From Polyangium fumosum (lineage in GTDB: Bacteria > Myxococcota_A > Polyangia > Polyangiales > Polyangiaceae): a stretch of DNA of 52,124 nucleotides. Shown here piece by piece: positions 1 through 10,525 of the stretch. A model generated the notes under the pieces. It did not search any database. It worked only from the letters and a program-made list of their open reading frames with translations, and was not told the DNA's origin. Position 1 is the stretch's first letter. Every line of letters begins with the position of its first letter. The stretch lies in contig NZ_SSMQ01000086.1 of the NCBI RefSeq assembly GCF_005144585.1, forward strand, positions 1 to 52,124, in the 5' to 3' direction. A program made the position numbers and the translations under genes.

Positions 1-160
1 CGGCCTCGGGCGCAGCGGCCACGGGGGCCGGTGTGGAGGGCGTGGCCTGCGCCGCGGGCGGCGGCGGGGCCGGGGGCGGCGCAGGCGGCGGCGCGGACGC
101 GCAGGCGGCGAAGAGGACGGCCGTGGTGGTCAGGGCGAACGAGCTGGAAAGGCGGCGCAT
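1..160 (-). CDS. Lipoprotein N-terminus, partial (runs off left edge)
   Basis: The minus strand opens with ATG at 160 and stays open to base 1, so only about 53 residues are visible and the gene is truncated by the window edge. It begins MRRLSSSFALTTTAVL and continues LFAAC, a standard type II signal peptide with lipobox and acceptor Cys. A Pro/Ala-rich linker follows (repeated APPP). The product should be a periplasm- or outer-membrane-anchored lipoprotein with a disordered linker before a domain that lies outside the window. No function can be given. It is transcribed leftward, away from the small ORF at 254. Confidence 0.7.
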   Translation of the reverse strand, partial: MRRLSSSFALTTTAVLFAACASAPPPAPPPAPPPPAAQATPSTPAPVAAAPEA

Positions 161-253
161 GGCGCGATGCAACAAGCCATTTCCAGAGGCGCGTCAAGCG
201 TCATTGTGGTGCAGCCCGCGGAACCCTGGCGGCGGCCGGGTGTCCTGCAAGGG

Positions 254-574
254 ATGAGGGTTCACGCTCATGCGTTGCGCGGTTGGCTCGTGGGTCGACG
301 GCTCGAGAAGCCTCGATGGATCGCGGCGCAGGTGACCACAGTTGTGTGGCTCGCGAGGGGCACGTTTTTCCTCGTGGCGGCCGCGACGGTGGTCGCGGGT
401 ACCGCAGTCATCGAGGCACGGCCAGGGCTCATGCCCCCCGTGCAGATCGAGCCCCTGCCGTTTTTCGGGGCGCACACGTGTATCTACCCGAGTGACGTGG
501 AAGAACCGCCGGCGCCCCCGCCCGAAGAGGAGCCGCCCTGCTCGCGAAAGGGCAAACGCTCGGGCGCGCGCTGA
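254..574 (+). CDS. Small hypothetical membrane-anchored protein
   Basis: A 106-aa frame starts at ATG 254, with AAGGG directly abutting the start, so initiation is poorly supported. Residues about 25-55 form one hydrophobic segment (WLARGTFFLVAAATVVAG), followed by a short extracytoplasmic tail rich in Pro and Glu with two Cys. The layout suggests a single-pass membrane or uncleaved-signal protein. No family is recognised. It ends 7 bp before the stop of the convergent cinA. An in-frame upstream ATG at 167 gives a longer form without a visible ribosome site. It could be a chance frame. Confidence 0.45.
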   Translation: MRVHAHALRGWLVGRRLEKPRWIAAQVTTVVWLARGTFFLVAAATVVAGTAVIEARPGLMPPVQIEPLPFFGAHTCIYPSDVEEPPAPPPEEEPPCSRKGKRSGAR

Positions 575-581
575 CGGCCCG

Positions 582-1829
582 TTACTGCGCCCGCTCGGGC
601 AAACCGAGCGCAATGCGGCGGAGCAGATCCAGCACGGCATACGCCGCCGCGATCTGCACCTCCTCGCGTTCGCCCTGAAAGACCTTGCTGCGCACGACCG
701 TGCCGCCCGGATGCGCGACGGCCCAGTACACGAGGCCCACGGGTTTCTCGGCCGTGCCGCCCGTCGGGCCCGCGATGCCCGTCACCGACAGGCCCACGTC
801 CGTCTCGCAGGTGCGACGCACACCCTCGGCCATCTCCGCCGCCACCTCGGCCGACACCGCGCCGTGGCCCCGCAGCGTGTCCTCCGAGACTCCGAGCAGC
901 CGCGTCTTCGCGCTGTTCGCGTACACCACCGCGCCGCCCACGAGGTAATCGCTCGCCGGATATCGCGTCAGCATGTGCGCGATGAGCCCGCCCGTGCACG
1001 ACTCCGCGAGCGCCAGCCGATAGCCGCGGCTGCGCACCGCGCGGCCCACCATCTCGGTGAACGCCTCGTCGCCCTCGCCGTACACCACGTCGCCGAGCCG
1101 CGCCTTCACCTCGGTCGCGGCCCGCAGCGCGAGGTCCCGCGCGACCTCGCGATTGGCGCCCCGCGCGTGCACCTTCACGTCGACCTCGGGGAAATGCACC
1201 CGATACCCGAGCGTCACGCCCGCGTGCGTGCCCTCGATGCCCGCGAGCGCCTGCCCGACGAGGCTCTCGCCGAGCCCGTACGTCCGCAGGCGCACCTGGA
1301 ACGTGTTGTTCGGCGCCGAGGGCCGGATCCGCGGCAAGACCTGGTCCGTGAACATGCGCTTCATCTCGCGCGGCACGCCCGGCAGGAAGAAGAGCGGCGT
1401 GTCCCCGATCGAGACCGCAAACCCCGGCGCCGAGCCCACGCTGTTCGGCAGCACGTCCGCGCCCGCCGGCAGATCGGCCTGCTTCTCGTGGCCCGCGTTC
1501 ATCGTCTTGCCGCGCGACTCCACGCGCCGCCGGATCGCGAGCAGCGCGCTCTCGTCCCGCACGAGCGACACGCCCGCGGCGCTCGCGGCGGCGGCCGCCG
1601 TCAGATCATCCGTGGTCGGGCCAAGCCCGCCCGTCACGACGACGAGCCGGTGCGTCTTTGCGAGCGTGCGCAACGTCGCGACGATCTGCTCCACGTCGTC
1701 GGGGATCGCGTCGATCACATCCACAGTGAAGCCCGCGGCCGTCAGCTCCGCGGAGATCCACGCCGCGTTCGTGTTGACGATTTCGCCTCGGGTGAGCTCG
1801 GTACCGATCGAGAGAATCGCGGCGGTCAT
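582..1829 (-). CDS. cinA: CinA family protein (nicotinamide-nucleotide amidase / competence-damage inducible)
   Basis: The protein has 415 aa, the usual CinA length. The N-terminal half is a MoCF/MoaB-like fold: it opens [17 protein letters not shown] and has [14 protein letters not shown] near residue 70. The C-terminal part (about 255-415) is the CinA amidase domain, with [17 protein letters not shown] and TGIAGPTGG. Family members deamidate nicotinamide mononucleotide in pyridine nucleotide salvage, and some have ADP-ribose pyrophosphatase activity in the N-terminal domain. The start at 1829 is chosen because the conserved N-terminus begins there, although the frame stays open upstream. 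It lies 68 bp downstream of the SUMF1-like gene on the same strand and may be transcribed with it. Confidence 0.95.
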   Translation of the reverse strand: MTAAILSIGTELTRGEIVNTNAAWISAELTAAGFTVDVIDAIPDDVEQIVATLRTLAKTHRLVVVTGGLGPTTDDLTAAAAASAAGVSLVRDESALLAIRRRVESRGKTMNAGHEKQADLPAGADVLPNSVGSAPGFAVSIGDTPLFFLPGVPREMKRMFTDQVLPRIRPSAPNNTFQVRLRTYGLGESLVGQALAGIEGTHAGVTLGYRVHFPEVDVKVHARGANREVARDLALRAATEVKARLGDVVYGEGDEAFTEMVGRAVRSRGYRLALAESCTGGLIAHMLTRYPASDYLVGGAVVYANSAKTRLLGVSEDTLRGHGAVSAEVAAEMAEGVRRTCETDVGLSVTGIAGPTGGTAEKPVGLVYWAVAHPGGTVVRSKVFQGEREEVQIAAAYAVLDLLRRIALGLPERAQ

Positions 1830-1897
1830 TTTGGGGGCATGCACTCTATCCCATCGCGCGCCCTTGACGAGGGCCTCGATGGCGAAAAAGCCACGAT

Positions 1898-2830
1898 TCA
1901 GCGCGGAAGGGCGCCGCCCTCGGCCGCCGCCGCGAACGGATACACACACCGGAAGCCGACCTCGGCCGCGCGCGTGCTCGCCGCGATCTCCAGGCGATTC
2001 CAGCTTCGCAGCGCGCTCGCCGCGCCGTCCCCGAACGACCCGCCCCGCGCCTCGGCGAGCGCCGGGCCCTCGGCCACGCCCGCTTTGGGCGCCGCCCACT
2101 CGGCCACGTTGCCGGCGAGATCGTGCGCACCCTCGGGCGAAGCGCCGTCCGGATGCGAGCCCGCGACCTCGGGCCCCGCCGCGCCCTCACCACAAGGCCC
2201 GCGCACGAGCCCCCACGCCGCCCGTCGACAAACCGCGCCCGTATCGCCCCAAGCATACCGTCGGCCTTTGGCGCCCGCCGCCGCGAAGGCGAGCTCTTCC
2301 GGCGTCGGGAGCGAGCCGCCGGCCCACGCGCAAAACGTCCGCGCCTCGGACAAACCCACGCGGGAGAGCGCACGACCGGGCTCGCCCGAGAGCGCGACGG
2401 GCGTGCAAGCGGACGCGGCCACGCAGGCGGCATAACGCGCCTCCGTGACCTCGTAGGCGTCGAGGGCGAAGGCCTCCATCGGCACGGCGCGCGGCGTGAC
2501 CTGACCTTGCGCCTCCCAATCACTCGGCCCGATCCGCAAGAGGCCGGCCGCGATGCCCACGGCGCGCGGCGTGGCCACGCACCCGGCCTCCGTCACGACG
2601 AGCCCCGCCGCGCATCGATCGGGTTTGCCCACGCAACGATCGCCCGCGAGGGTTTGTCCTTCCCCACAACAACGCGCGCCGAGCGGCGTCATCCCGGGCG
2701 CGCACCGGGCCGGCGGCGCGGCGCGGTCGCGCGCCACGAGCACCACGGCGACGGCGAGCCCGATCGAAAGGGCGAAGAGGCCGATCGTCCGGACAACCGG
2801 CCTCGCCCCGCGCGCCTCAGGCCGAGCCAC
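1898..2830 (-). CDS. SUMF1/formylglycine-generating-enzyme-like protein, membrane anchored
   Basis: The 310-aa protein starts at GTG 2830, inside the last codons of the preceding gene (14-bp overlap), so it is translationally coupled. Residues 12-33 form a transmembrane or signal-anchor segment. A Cys-rich stretch (about 40-85) follows, then a SUMF1/EgtB/PvdO-type fold from about residue 95, with [41 protein letters not shown] and a final RGGSF...GFRCV. In this superfamily the fold either oxidises sulfatase Cys to formylglycine or serves as a non-catalytic scaffold. No sulfatase gene is nearby, so the enzymatic role is not established. It is the last gene of the cytochrome c maturation operon. 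Confidence 0.85.
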   Translation of the reverse strand: MARPEARGARPVVRTIGLFALSIGLAVAVVLVARDRAAPPARCAPGMTPLGARCCGEGQTLAGDRCVGKPDRCAAGLVVTEAGCVATPRAVGIAAGLLRIGPSDWEAQGQVTPRAVPMEAFALDAYEVTEARYAACVAASACTPVALSGEPGRALSRVGLSEARTFCAWAGGSLPTPEELAFAAAGAKGRRYAWGDTGAVCRRAAWGLVRGPCGEGAAGPEVAGSHPDGASPEGAHDLAGNVAEWAAPKAGVAEGPALAEARGGSFGDGAASALRSWNRLEIAASTRAAEVGFRCVYPFAAAAEGGALPR

Positions 2831-4400
2831 CCTCGCCGCGGGCCTCCCCTCGGGGTCGTCGTGTACCTTCCCGATCGCGCCTGCGCTGCTCGGCGCGCGC
2901 GGCCTTCACCTCGTCGAGGCGCGCCTCGATCCGCGCGAGCGCGTCGAGCAGCGCGGCCTTGAGCCGACCGTATGTCTTCGGACCGATGTCGCCCTTCCGA
3001 TGCGCCTTCTCCAGCGCGACGAACTCGCCGAGCAGCGCCTCGCGTGCTTCGAGCAGATCGTCCTTCGCCTCGTCGGGCACCGCGCCCTCGGCGCGCTGGC
3101 GGATCGTGTACGCCGCGGCGAGCCCGGCCGCCGAGAGCGCGAAGAGCAACGCGAACCAGCGCGTGTTTCCGGGCACGGGCAGGCCCGTGATGGTGATGTC
3201 GAGCGCGTTGATGCCGCGCTCGCCTTGCATCGCCTGGCGCATCGTCACCATCACCTTGCGGCCGTCGCGGCCCGCCTGGCGTTGCGCCTCGGGGAAGCCG
3301 GCGACCTGGAGGCCCATGGTCTTGTTCGCCTCGGAGAAGATGCGCACCTCGCCCACGCGCGGCGGCAGCTCGACGCGGAAGGTTTGGCGATCCTTGCCTT
3401 CGAGCGGGACCTGGTAGCTGAACGAGGCCTCGTGCCGACCGGGCGCGATCGTGCCGGAGAGCCACGGCCCCTTCGTGGGTTCGTCGACGAACCGCACGTC
3501 GGTCATGCCGTCGGGGATGCGGAAGGCTTGGTACCCCTCGGGCAAGCCGACCTGCGCGGCGCCCTTGCCCGGCACCCACGCGACCTTGCCGATGTTGAAG
3601 ACGTTGAAGAGCTGCTCGACCGAGAGCACGCCCTCGCGCAGCGACACGAACACGAACGCCTGCGCGCCGACGAGCGCGCCTTCGACGTTGTCGGTCGCTT
3701 CGTAGGCGTGCAAAACGACGCGCTTGCCGGCCTTGTCGGAGAGCGCGAACGCGTCGGTCGCGTACGTGCCGAGGCCACGCATCGTGGTGATGCGGTAACT
3801 CGTGCCGGCGCCGACGGGCAGCCCGTCGAGCCGCGCCGTGCCTTCCGCGTCGGTCGTGACCTCACGGCGCTCGCGCTTGTCGCCTTGCGCCACGCTGCTC
3901 TTGAGGATGCCGAGGATCGCGGTCGCGTTCGGGATCGGGCGCTCGTCGGCGTCGCGGATCGTGAAGACCATCGTGCCCGGCGGGAGCGTCTGATCTTCGA
4001 CCGCGGTGTCGGGCGGCGCCTCGAAAAACCCGCTGTTCCCGCCGCGGCGCGGCGCATCCCCGTGCGGGTTCCCTCCGTGCGGATTCGCGCCATGCGGCGA
4101 TTCGCCGGCGTGGGGATCGGCCTCCGCGCCTTCGTCGACGCTCGGATGCCCCGGCGGCAGCTCACCGACGTCGGGATGTCCGGCGGGAAGCGGTCCGGCC
4201 GTCTTGCCGCCGTCCCCCGCGCCCGCATCCCCGGGCCCCGCGTCGGGTTTGTCCGCGCTGGGCTTGTCCTTCTCGGCCTTCTTCGCCGCGGCGGGGTTGT
4301 CCTCGCCGGCGGCGGTCGCCACGTGCGGCAGCGAGATCGCGGCGGCGACCGTGAGGGCCGCGCCGAGGATCCCGAGGCGGGTTCGTCGGATCGAATTCAT
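2817..4400 (-). CDS. Exported protein with carboxypeptidase-regulatory-like beta domain and C-terminal membrane helix
   Basis: The 527-aa protein starts at ATG 4400 (MNSIRRTRLGILGAALT), which gives a clean Sec signal peptide; its ATGA overlaps the stop of the zinc-ribbon gene. After a disordered Pro/Asp/His-rich linker (HPDVGELPPGHPSVDEG, HGGNPHG repeats) there is a beta-sandwich region of carboxypeptidase-regulatory type (TMVFTIRDADERPIPNATA, then TDAEGTARLDGLPVG). A transmembrane helix (WFALLFALSAAGLAAAYTI) follows near residue 425, then a cytoplasmic charged coiled region of about 90 aa. The cytoplasmic tail (LEKAHRKGDIGPKTYGRLKAAL) resembles the tail of its CcmI-like neighbour. The operon position suggests an envelope role linked to cytochrome assembly, but that is inference. 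Confidence 0.85.
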   Translation of the reverse strand: MNSIRRTRLGILGAALTVAAAISLPHVATAAGEDNPAAAKKAEKDKPSADKPDAGPGDAGAGDGGKTAGPLPAGHPDVGELPPGHPSVDEGAEADPHAGESPHGANPHGGNPHGDAPRRGGNSGFFEAPPDTAVEDQTLPPGTMVFTIRDADERPIPNATAILGILKSSVAQGDKRERREVTTDAEGTARLDGLPVGAGTSYRITTMRGLGTYATDAFALSDKAGKRVVLHAYEATDNVEGALVGAQAFVFVSLREGVLSVEQLFNVFNIGKVAWVPGKGAAQVGLPEGYQAFRIPDGMTDVRFVDEPTKGPWLSGTIAPGRHEASFSYQVPLEGKDRQTFRVELPPRVGEVRIFSEANKTMGLQVAGFPEAQRQAGRDGRKVMVTMRQAMQGERGINALDITITGLPVPGNTRWFALLFALSAAGLAAAYTIRQRAEGAVPDEAKDDLLEAREALLGEFVALEKAHRKGDIGPKTYGRLKAALLDALARIEARLDEVKAARAEQRRRDREGTRRPRGEARGEGGSA

Positions 4401-5296
4401 GACGCCTCCGCCCCCTCGTCGGCCTTCTTCGCCTCGCGGGTCTCCTCCGCGGGCTCGGGTGCGGCCATGCGCGCGCCGCATTTCTTGCAGAACAAAGCGT
4501 CCTCGTCGTTCTCCGTGCCGCACGCATCACACGCGTGTTGCGCGGCGGCCTCGTCGCTCGTCGCTTTCGCGGGCGCCTTCGCCTTCTTCTTTTTCTTGGG
4601 CTTTTTCGAGGCCTCATCGGCCTCTTCCTTCGCCGCCGCGGGCTCCGGCGCGGCCTTGGCCTCCGCCTTCGGCGCTGGTGCCTCCGCGGCCTCCGCGGCG
4701 TCGCCCGCCTCGTCGTCCTCGTCCGTCTCTTCCTTCTCGCCGTCGAGCAGGCCGAGCTGCTTCAGGCGCCGCTGCACGAGCACCTCCGCCCGCTCGCGGC
4801 CGGGCGCCGCGTTCTGATCGAGGGCTCGCAGCAGGCGCTTGGCCTCGGCGCGGTATTTCGCGACGAGGGCGCGATAGTCCTCCTCGCTGATCTTGCCGAC
4901 GCTGCGCTCGAATTCGAGGTCCTTGAGCGCGCGGATCACGGCGCGCTTCTGCTCTTCCTCGGCGCGAGGCGGAGCCCCGATCGCGTAGGCGTCGGCGCCC
5001 GAGAGCGGCGTCTCGCCGAGCAGCGTGCGCAGGCTCGCCCAGAAGCTCGCGATCACCGTCACGAGCACGCCGGCCGCGAGGACCAGGATGGCCGTGGGCA
5101 CGTCGACGAACATGCCCCCGAGGAGCGCGAGGATGGCCGTCACGGCCGGAACGCCGAACTTCACGGCATCCGCGATCTTGCGCTCCAGCTCCTGGTCGAC
5201 GTTCGAAGGCTCCGCTCCGGCACGCGGAGCTGCGTCTCCGAGCCCGCGGTCCCGCTTGTCCGCGGCGCGTTTGTCCGTGCTGGTCTCGGAGCTCAT
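4397..5296 (-). CDS. Zinc-ribbon, CcmI-like membrane protein of the cytochrome c maturation operon
   Basis: The protein has 299 aa. Two adjacent hydrophobic segments (about 48-90) are followed by ALKDLEFERSVGKISEEDY and RALVAKYRAEAKRLLRALD, a motif typical of CcmI-like proteins next to CcmH. A Lys/Ala/Glu-rich low-complexity linker precedes a C-terminal zinc ribbon with two Cys pairs, CDACGTENDEDALFCKKCG. The start ATG overlaps the ccmH stop and the stop overlaps the next ATG, so it is firmly embedded in the operon. CcmI chaperones apocytochrome c to the CcmF/CcmH ligation complex. The zinc ribbon is not part of classical CcmI, so the exact role is inferred from position. Confidence 0.85.
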   Translation of the reverse strand: MSSETSTDKRAADKRDRGLGDAAPRAGAEPSNVDQELERKIADAVKFGVPAVTAILALLGGMFVDVPTAILVLAAGVLVTVIASFWASLRTLLGETPLSGADAYAIGAPPRAEEEQKRAVIRALKDLEFERSVGKISEEDYRALVAKYRAEAKRLLRALDQNAAPGRERAEVLVQRRLKQLGLLDGEKEETDEDDEAGDAAEAAEAPAPKAEAKAAPEPAAAKEEADEASKKPKKKKKAKAPAKATSDEAAAQHACDACGTENDEDALFCKKCGARMAAPEPAEETREAKKADEGAEAS

Positions 5297-5838
5297 TCGT
5301 CGTCGAGGTCCTTCAGCTCCTGATCGAGCCTGTCGTCGTACGCGTCACGCTTGTTGTTTTTGGTCGTGGCCTTCGTCCCCGCGGGCCCTGCTGCTGCGGC
5401 GAGGCCACGTCGTTGCCAGCGTCGGAGCACGACGAACACGAGCCCGGCTCCGGCCACGATCGCCGTGAGGGGCACGACCCAGAGCGCGCGGCTCGCGCCC
5501 TGGTTGCGCGGCACGGCGAGTGATTTGGGCCCGTACATCGAGACGTAGACGTCCTGCGCCTGCTCCACGGTCTTGCCCTCGGCGAGCATCTCGCGCAGCG
5601 CGGTGCGGCGCTGGTGCGCGATGTCGCACGGGCAGGTGCCGAGCGTCTCGCGCGGGCAGCCGCAGGTGCAGATGAGGCTCCAGAAGAGCTGGCGCTCGGT
5701 CTCGTTCTGGATCGACACGGTCCCCGTGCTGCCCGTGTGCTGTCCGTGCGCGAGGTGCGGATCGAACGTCAGCCACGCGGCGGCAATGCCGGCCGCGGTG
5801 AGCAGCGCGAGGTGGAGCGGTGTTCGTCGGGTCGTCAT
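5293..5838 (-). CDS. ccmH: Cytochrome c-type biogenesis protein CcmH
   Basis: The 181-aa protein has an N-terminal signal (HLALLTAAGIAAAW) and a CcmH/CycL domain with Cys motif LICTCGCPRETLGTCPC followed by ALREMLAEGKTVEQAQ. A transmembrane helix (ALWVVPLTAIVAGAGLVFVVL) and a charged C-terminus complete it. CcmH is the periplasmic thiol-redox partner that keeps apocytochrome CXXCH thiols reduced for heme ligation by CcmF. The Cys pattern is the multi-Cys variant rather than the enterobacterial LRCxxC, so four cysteines are available. It lies 6 bp downstream of ccmF and overlaps the next gene. Confidence 0.95.
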   Translation of the reverse strand: MTTRRTPLHLALLTAAGIAAAWLTFDPHLAHGQHTGSTGTVSIQNETERQLFWSLICTCGCPRETLGTCPCDIAHQRRTALREMLAEGKTVEQAQDVYVSMYGPKSLAVPRNQGASRALWVVPLTAIVAGAGLVFVVLRRWQRRGLAAAAGPAGTKATTKNNKRDAYDDRLDQELKDLDDE

Positions 5839-5844
5839 TCGGCG

Positions 5845-8073
5845 TTACTTGGCGGGAGCGAGGGCAGCGCCGGGCAGGGGCGCAGGGGAGGGGGCTTCGA
5901 TCGCCGGCGCAGGCGGGGCACGCGGGGCGCCCGTCCCGCCGTAGGCGAGCGAGGGGCCGGCCGCGAGGAGCAGGGCGAAGATGACGGACGTCGCGACCGA
6001 GGCCGCGGCGCGGATGTAGCCGAACGCGCCCGCCTCCTCCAGCGCGACCTCGGGCCACATCGACACGATCGCGCCGAGGATCAGGATGCCCACGCCGATC
6101 CAGATGAAGTTCACGAGCGGGTTCACGTGGAACTGGAACGAGGCGACCTTCGTCGTCGGGTTGACCATTCCTACGATCACGTAGAGATCGTCGCGGATGG
6201 TCATGTGCTTGGCGACCTCGGTCGAGGGCTGATCGGCGCCGGTCTTGTAGATGAACTTGGCCGGCGTGACGCGGCCGATGGGCTTGCCCTGACGGACCAC
6301 GTCGAGGTCCGTGAAGATCATGCGCTTCTCGTTGTCGACCTCCATGCGCGGGCCGACGTACGTCATGGAGTAGTAGTCGACCTGGGCCGTCTCGCCCGGC
6401 GACATGCTGAGCTCCTTGTCGACGCCCCACGCGCGACCGGTGAAGCCGAGGAACATGAGCGCGATGCCCACGTGCACGACGTAACCGCCGTAGCGGCGGC
6501 GCGACTTCGCCACGAGGTTGAAGAGCGAGGCGAAGAGGTTCTCGTCGCTCTTGCTCCGCTGCCGCGCCGCGACGCCGCGGTAGAACTCCTGCACGACGAC
6601 GGTGATGTTGAACGCGACGAGCATCACCGTGACGAACGGCAGCTTGCCCGAGACCCAGGCGAGCGCGCGGCCGAGCGTGCCCTCGTAGATCGGCGCGGCG
6701 TCATAGAACGCCGGGTAGTTGAAGCGCTTGCCGATCAAGAGGTGGATCGCGCCGACGACGAGCATCACCGCGACGGGCCAGCGGAAGCTCTTCACGAAGA
6801 GCTCCGGGCTCGTCTTGCGCCAGCCGAGCAGCGGAGCTGCGCCCATGGCGAAGAAGATCACGAGCGCGAGGGGCGGGATCCAGGTGTTGTAGAACGTCGG
6901 CCCGAGCGTCGACTCCTGGTTGAGCAGCCACTCGCTGATGCGCGGCCACGTCGTCGCCGTCGCGATGAACACCGTCAGGCTCAGGAAGCCCCAGTTGTTC
7001 AGCACGAACGCCGCCTCGCGCGAGAGCACGGACTCGAAGGCGCCCTCGCTCCGGAGCCGCGGCAAACGCCAGACGATCAGCGAGATGCTCACCGCGGCGA
7101 TGACGCCCATGTAATAGACGAAGAAGATGCCGATGCCGGACTGGGCGAAGGAGTGCACGCTCGAAATCAGGCCGGAGCGCGTGAGGAACGTGCCGAAGAT
7201 CGTGAGGAAGAACGTCGCGCAGATGAGGAAGACGTTCCAGACCTTCAGCATCCCGCGCCGCTCCTGGATCATCGTCGAGTGCACGTAGGCGCTCGCCGTG
7301 AGCCACGGCAAAAACGCCGCGTTCTCCACGGGATCCCAGGCCCAGTAGCCGCCCCAGCCGAGCTCCTCGTAGGCCCAGAGCATGCCGAGCGCATTGCCGA
7401 TCGAGAGGAAGAGCCAGGCGAAGAGCATCCACTTGCGCGTGGCCACGATCCACTCGTTGTCGAGCCTTCCTGTGGCGAGCGCCGCGATCGCGAACGCGAA
7501 GGGGATCGCCGAGCTCGTGAACCCGATGTAGAGGCTCGGCGGGTGGATGATCATGTAGAAGTTGCGGAGCTGGTAGTTCAGCCCGCTGCCATCCACCGGC
7601 GCGCCGCCCGCGCTCGTCGCGAAGGGGTTCGCCGCGAAAATCATGAGGATCGCGAAGAAGCCGATGATGGTCATCAGCGTCGCGATCACGAAGGGCTGAA
7701 GCTCGAGGTACTTGCGCCGGAGCCACGTCACGCAGCCCGCGGAGAAGACCGACGTGAGGAAGAGCCACCAGAGCAGGGAGCCGTCTTGGCCGCCCCAGAG
7801 CGCCGCGACGAGGTACGGCGTGGTCATCGAGCGGTCGCTGTACCGGGCGACGTAGCTGATGCGGAAATCGTGGCTCACGAAGGCGAACGCGAGCACGAGG
7901 ACCGAGAGGCCGACGAGGGACACGGTGCCGTACGCGCCCAGCCGAGCTGCCTGGAGCAGGCGTGGCCTGCCGGTGCTCGAGGCGAGCGCGACGGCGAACG
8001 TGTACGCCGCGGCGATCAGGATCGCGTAAAGAACGCCGGTTCCGAACTCGGGGAGCGATTGCCAGATCGACAT
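5845..8073 (-). CDS. ccmF: Heme lyase CcmF/NrfE family subunit
   Basis: This is a 742-aa multispanning membrane protein, about 100 residues longer than E. coli CcmF. The tryptophan-rich WWD heme-handling signature (GWGGYWAWDPVENAAFLPWL) lies at about residues 238-257, with conserved His-containing flanks (IIHPPSLYIGF near 172). A large periplasmic loop (about 520-660) precedes the final helix (FIWIGVGILILGAIVSMWPE). A Pro/Ala-rich tail of about 45 aa after a last hydrophobic segment accounts for part of the extra length. CcmF attaches heme to apocytochrome c. It is the first gene of the leftward operon; ccmA-E are not in the window. The 166-bp gap to the divergent gene at 8240 should hold the promoter. 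Confidence 0.96.
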   Translation of the reverse strand: MSIWQSLPEFGTGVLYAILIAAAYTFAVALASSTGRPRLLQAARLGAYGTVSLVGLSVLVLAFAFVSHDFRISYVARYSDRSMTTPYLVAALWGGQDGSLLWWLFLTSVFSAGCVTWLRRKYLELQPFVIATLMTIIGFFAILMIFAANPFATSAGGAPVDGSGLNYQLRNFYMIIHPPSLYIGFTSSAIPFAFAIAALATGRLDNEWIVATRKWMLFAWLFLSIGNALGMLWAYEELGWGGYWAWDPVENAAFLPWLTASAYVHSTMIQERRGMLKVWNVFLICATFFLTIFGTFLTRSGLISSVHSFAQSGIGIFFVYYMGVIAAVSISLIVWRLPRLRSEGAFESVLSREAAFVLNNWGFLSLTVFIATATTWPRISEWLLNQESTLGPTFYNTWIPPLALVIFFAMGAAPLLGWRKTSPELFVKSFRWPVAVMLVVGAIHLLIGKRFNYPAFYDAAPIYEGTLGRALAWVSGKLPFVTVMLVAFNITVVVQEFYRGVAARQRSKSDENLFASLFNLVAKSRRRYGGYVVHVGIALMFLGFTGRAWGVDKELSMSPGETAQVDYYSMTYVGPRMEVDNEKRMIFTDLDVVRQGKPIGRVTPAKFIYKTGADQPSTEVAKHMTIRDDLYVIVGMVNPTTKVASFQFHVNPLVNFIWIGVGILILGAIVSMWPEVALEEAGAFGYIRAAASVATSVIFALLLAAGPSLAYGGTGAPRAPPAPAIEAPSPAPLPGAALAPAK

Positions 8074-8239
8074 GGCGGGGGGCAGAGCTTAGGCCGGCCA
8101 CGGAGCCGGGGCCACGTCTACGCGCCCTATTTCCCGAGGACGCCTCGTCGCCGCTCATCGGGCGCGACGCGAGACGACGCGCGGCGGCAAATACGCGTCC
8201 CCTCGTCCGACGGGAGCGAACACGATTATACTCTTCCAC

Positions 8240-9498
<1,259 letters not shown>

Positions 9499-9499
<1 letters not shown>

Positions 9500-9740
9500 G
9501 GGGTCGATCGACCTGGTCGAGCCGGTCGCGGACGGGGTGGAGGGGGTCGATCGACCTGTTGGAGCTGGTCGTGGATGGGGTGGAGGGGGTCGATCGACCC
9601 GTTCGAGCCGGTCGTGGATGGGGTGGAGGGGGTCGATCGACCTGTTGGAGCCGGTCGTGGATGGGGTGGAGGGGGTCGATCGACCTGTTGGAGCCGGTCG
9701 CGGACGGGGTGGAGGGGGTCGATCGACCTGTTCGGGAGAA
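9499..9740 (+). repeat. 43-bp tandem array A (five full copies plus a partial sixth) upstream of phd/vapC
   Basis: Copies start at 9499, 9542, 9585, 9628, 9671 and 9714, exactly 43 bp apart; the last is cut after about 17 bp. Each begins GGGGGTCGATCGACC and so contains the perfect 12-bp palindrome GGTCGATCGACC. The remainder varies at a few bases (gagcCGGTCGTGGATGGGG). The first G is the last base of the upstream stop codon. The last palindrome (9717-9728) ends 22 bp before the antitoxin ATG. 43 bp is about four helical turns, so the palindromes face the same side of the helix. Confidence 0.95.
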
Positions 9741-9750
9741 TGAGGTCACC

Positions 9751-10023
9751 ATGAAGGGCACGGCCAAGCGGACGGGGAAGGTGTGGCGGCTCGAAGAAGC
9801 AAAGAGCCGGCTCGGCGAGGTCGTCGACGAGGCCAAAAAGCACGGGCCGCAGGTGATCCGAAGGCGCGGGGTCGAGGCGGCGGTCGTCCTGTCGTTCGAT
9901 GATTACGTGAAGCTCGTGAAGCCCAAGGGGAGCCTGGTCGAGTTCCTCGCGGGCTCTCCGCTGGCCGGCTCGGAGCTCGAGGTCGAGCGATCGAAGGATC
10001 CCGGACGTCCGGTGGATCTGTGA
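9751..10023 (+). CDS. Type II antitoxin, Phd/YefM family
   Basis: The 90-aa protein starts at ATG 9751 with GAGG 5-8 bp upstream (9743-9746). Residues 10-65 match the Phd/YefM fold: VWRLEEAKSRLGEVVDEAKK, then HGPQVIRRRGVEAAVVLSFDDYVKL. The N-terminal part binds DNA as a dimer; the C-terminal part (about 60-90) wraps the toxin. The stop overlaps the toxin GTG by 4 bp, so the two are translationally coupled. Phd-type antitoxins repress their own operon by binding palindromes, and six GGTCGATCGACC palindromes lie directly upstream, so they are the obvious candidate operators (inference). Confidence 0.93.
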   Translation: MKGTAKRTGKVWRLEEAKSRLGEVVDEAKKHGPQVIRRRGVEAAVVLSFDDYVKLVKPKGSLVEFLAGSPLAGSELEVERSKDPGRPVDL

Positions 10024-10445
10024 AGTATCTGCTGGACACGTGCGTCCTCTCCGAGTTCGCGAAGCCGCGGCCCAACCCGAACGTGCTGGCGTGGCTCGAA
10101 GAACGCGACGAAGCCGCGCTCTTTCTGAGCGTGCTTACGTTGGGGGAGCTGCAGAAAGGGATCGAGAAGCTTCCGAACAGCCGGCGGAAGACGGCGCTTC
10201 AGGAGTGGCTCGATCACGACATGCGGGAGCGGTTCGCCGGTCGCTTGCTCGACGTGACCGAGGAGATCGCGCTCACGTGGGGCAGGCTGCAGGGCGAGGT
10301 CGAGCGTCGTGGGCAGACGTTACCCGTCATCGATGCGCTCGTCGGGGCGACCGCGCTCGCGCATGGGCTCGTGGTCGTGACCCGGAACGAGACCGACATC
10401 GGGCGCACCGGAGTTCGCATCATCGATCCCTGGGCAGACGAGTGA
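10020..10445 (+). CDS. vapC: VapC/FitB-type PIN-domain toxin ribonuclease
   Basis: The 141-aa PIN domain starts at GTG 10020, overlapping the antitoxin stop. Acidic residues expected for the Mg-binding site are all present: Asp6 in YLLDTCVLSEFAK, Glu near 42 in LTLGELQKGIEKL, Asp near 105 in LPVIDALVGATALAHG, and the acidic/Asn position in VVVTRNETDIGRTG. VapC toxins cleave tRNA or rRNA and are held inactive by the cognate antitoxin. The pairing with a Phd/YefM-type rather than AbrB-type antitoxin is common. The family symbol is generic. Confidence 0.94.
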   Translation: MKYLLDTCVLSEFAKPRPNPNVLAWLEERDEAALFLSVLTLGELQKGIEKLPNSRRKTALQEWLDHDMRERFAGRLLDVTEEIALTWGRLQGEVERRGQTLPVIDALVGATALAHGLVVVTRNETDIGRTGVRIIDPWADE

Positions 10446-10525
10446 CCGCACGCGCACGGATCGGCCTCTGACGACCGCCTCTTGCCGCTGGTCCCCTCGC
10501 GCCATGCGCGCTAGCACCGAACAAC

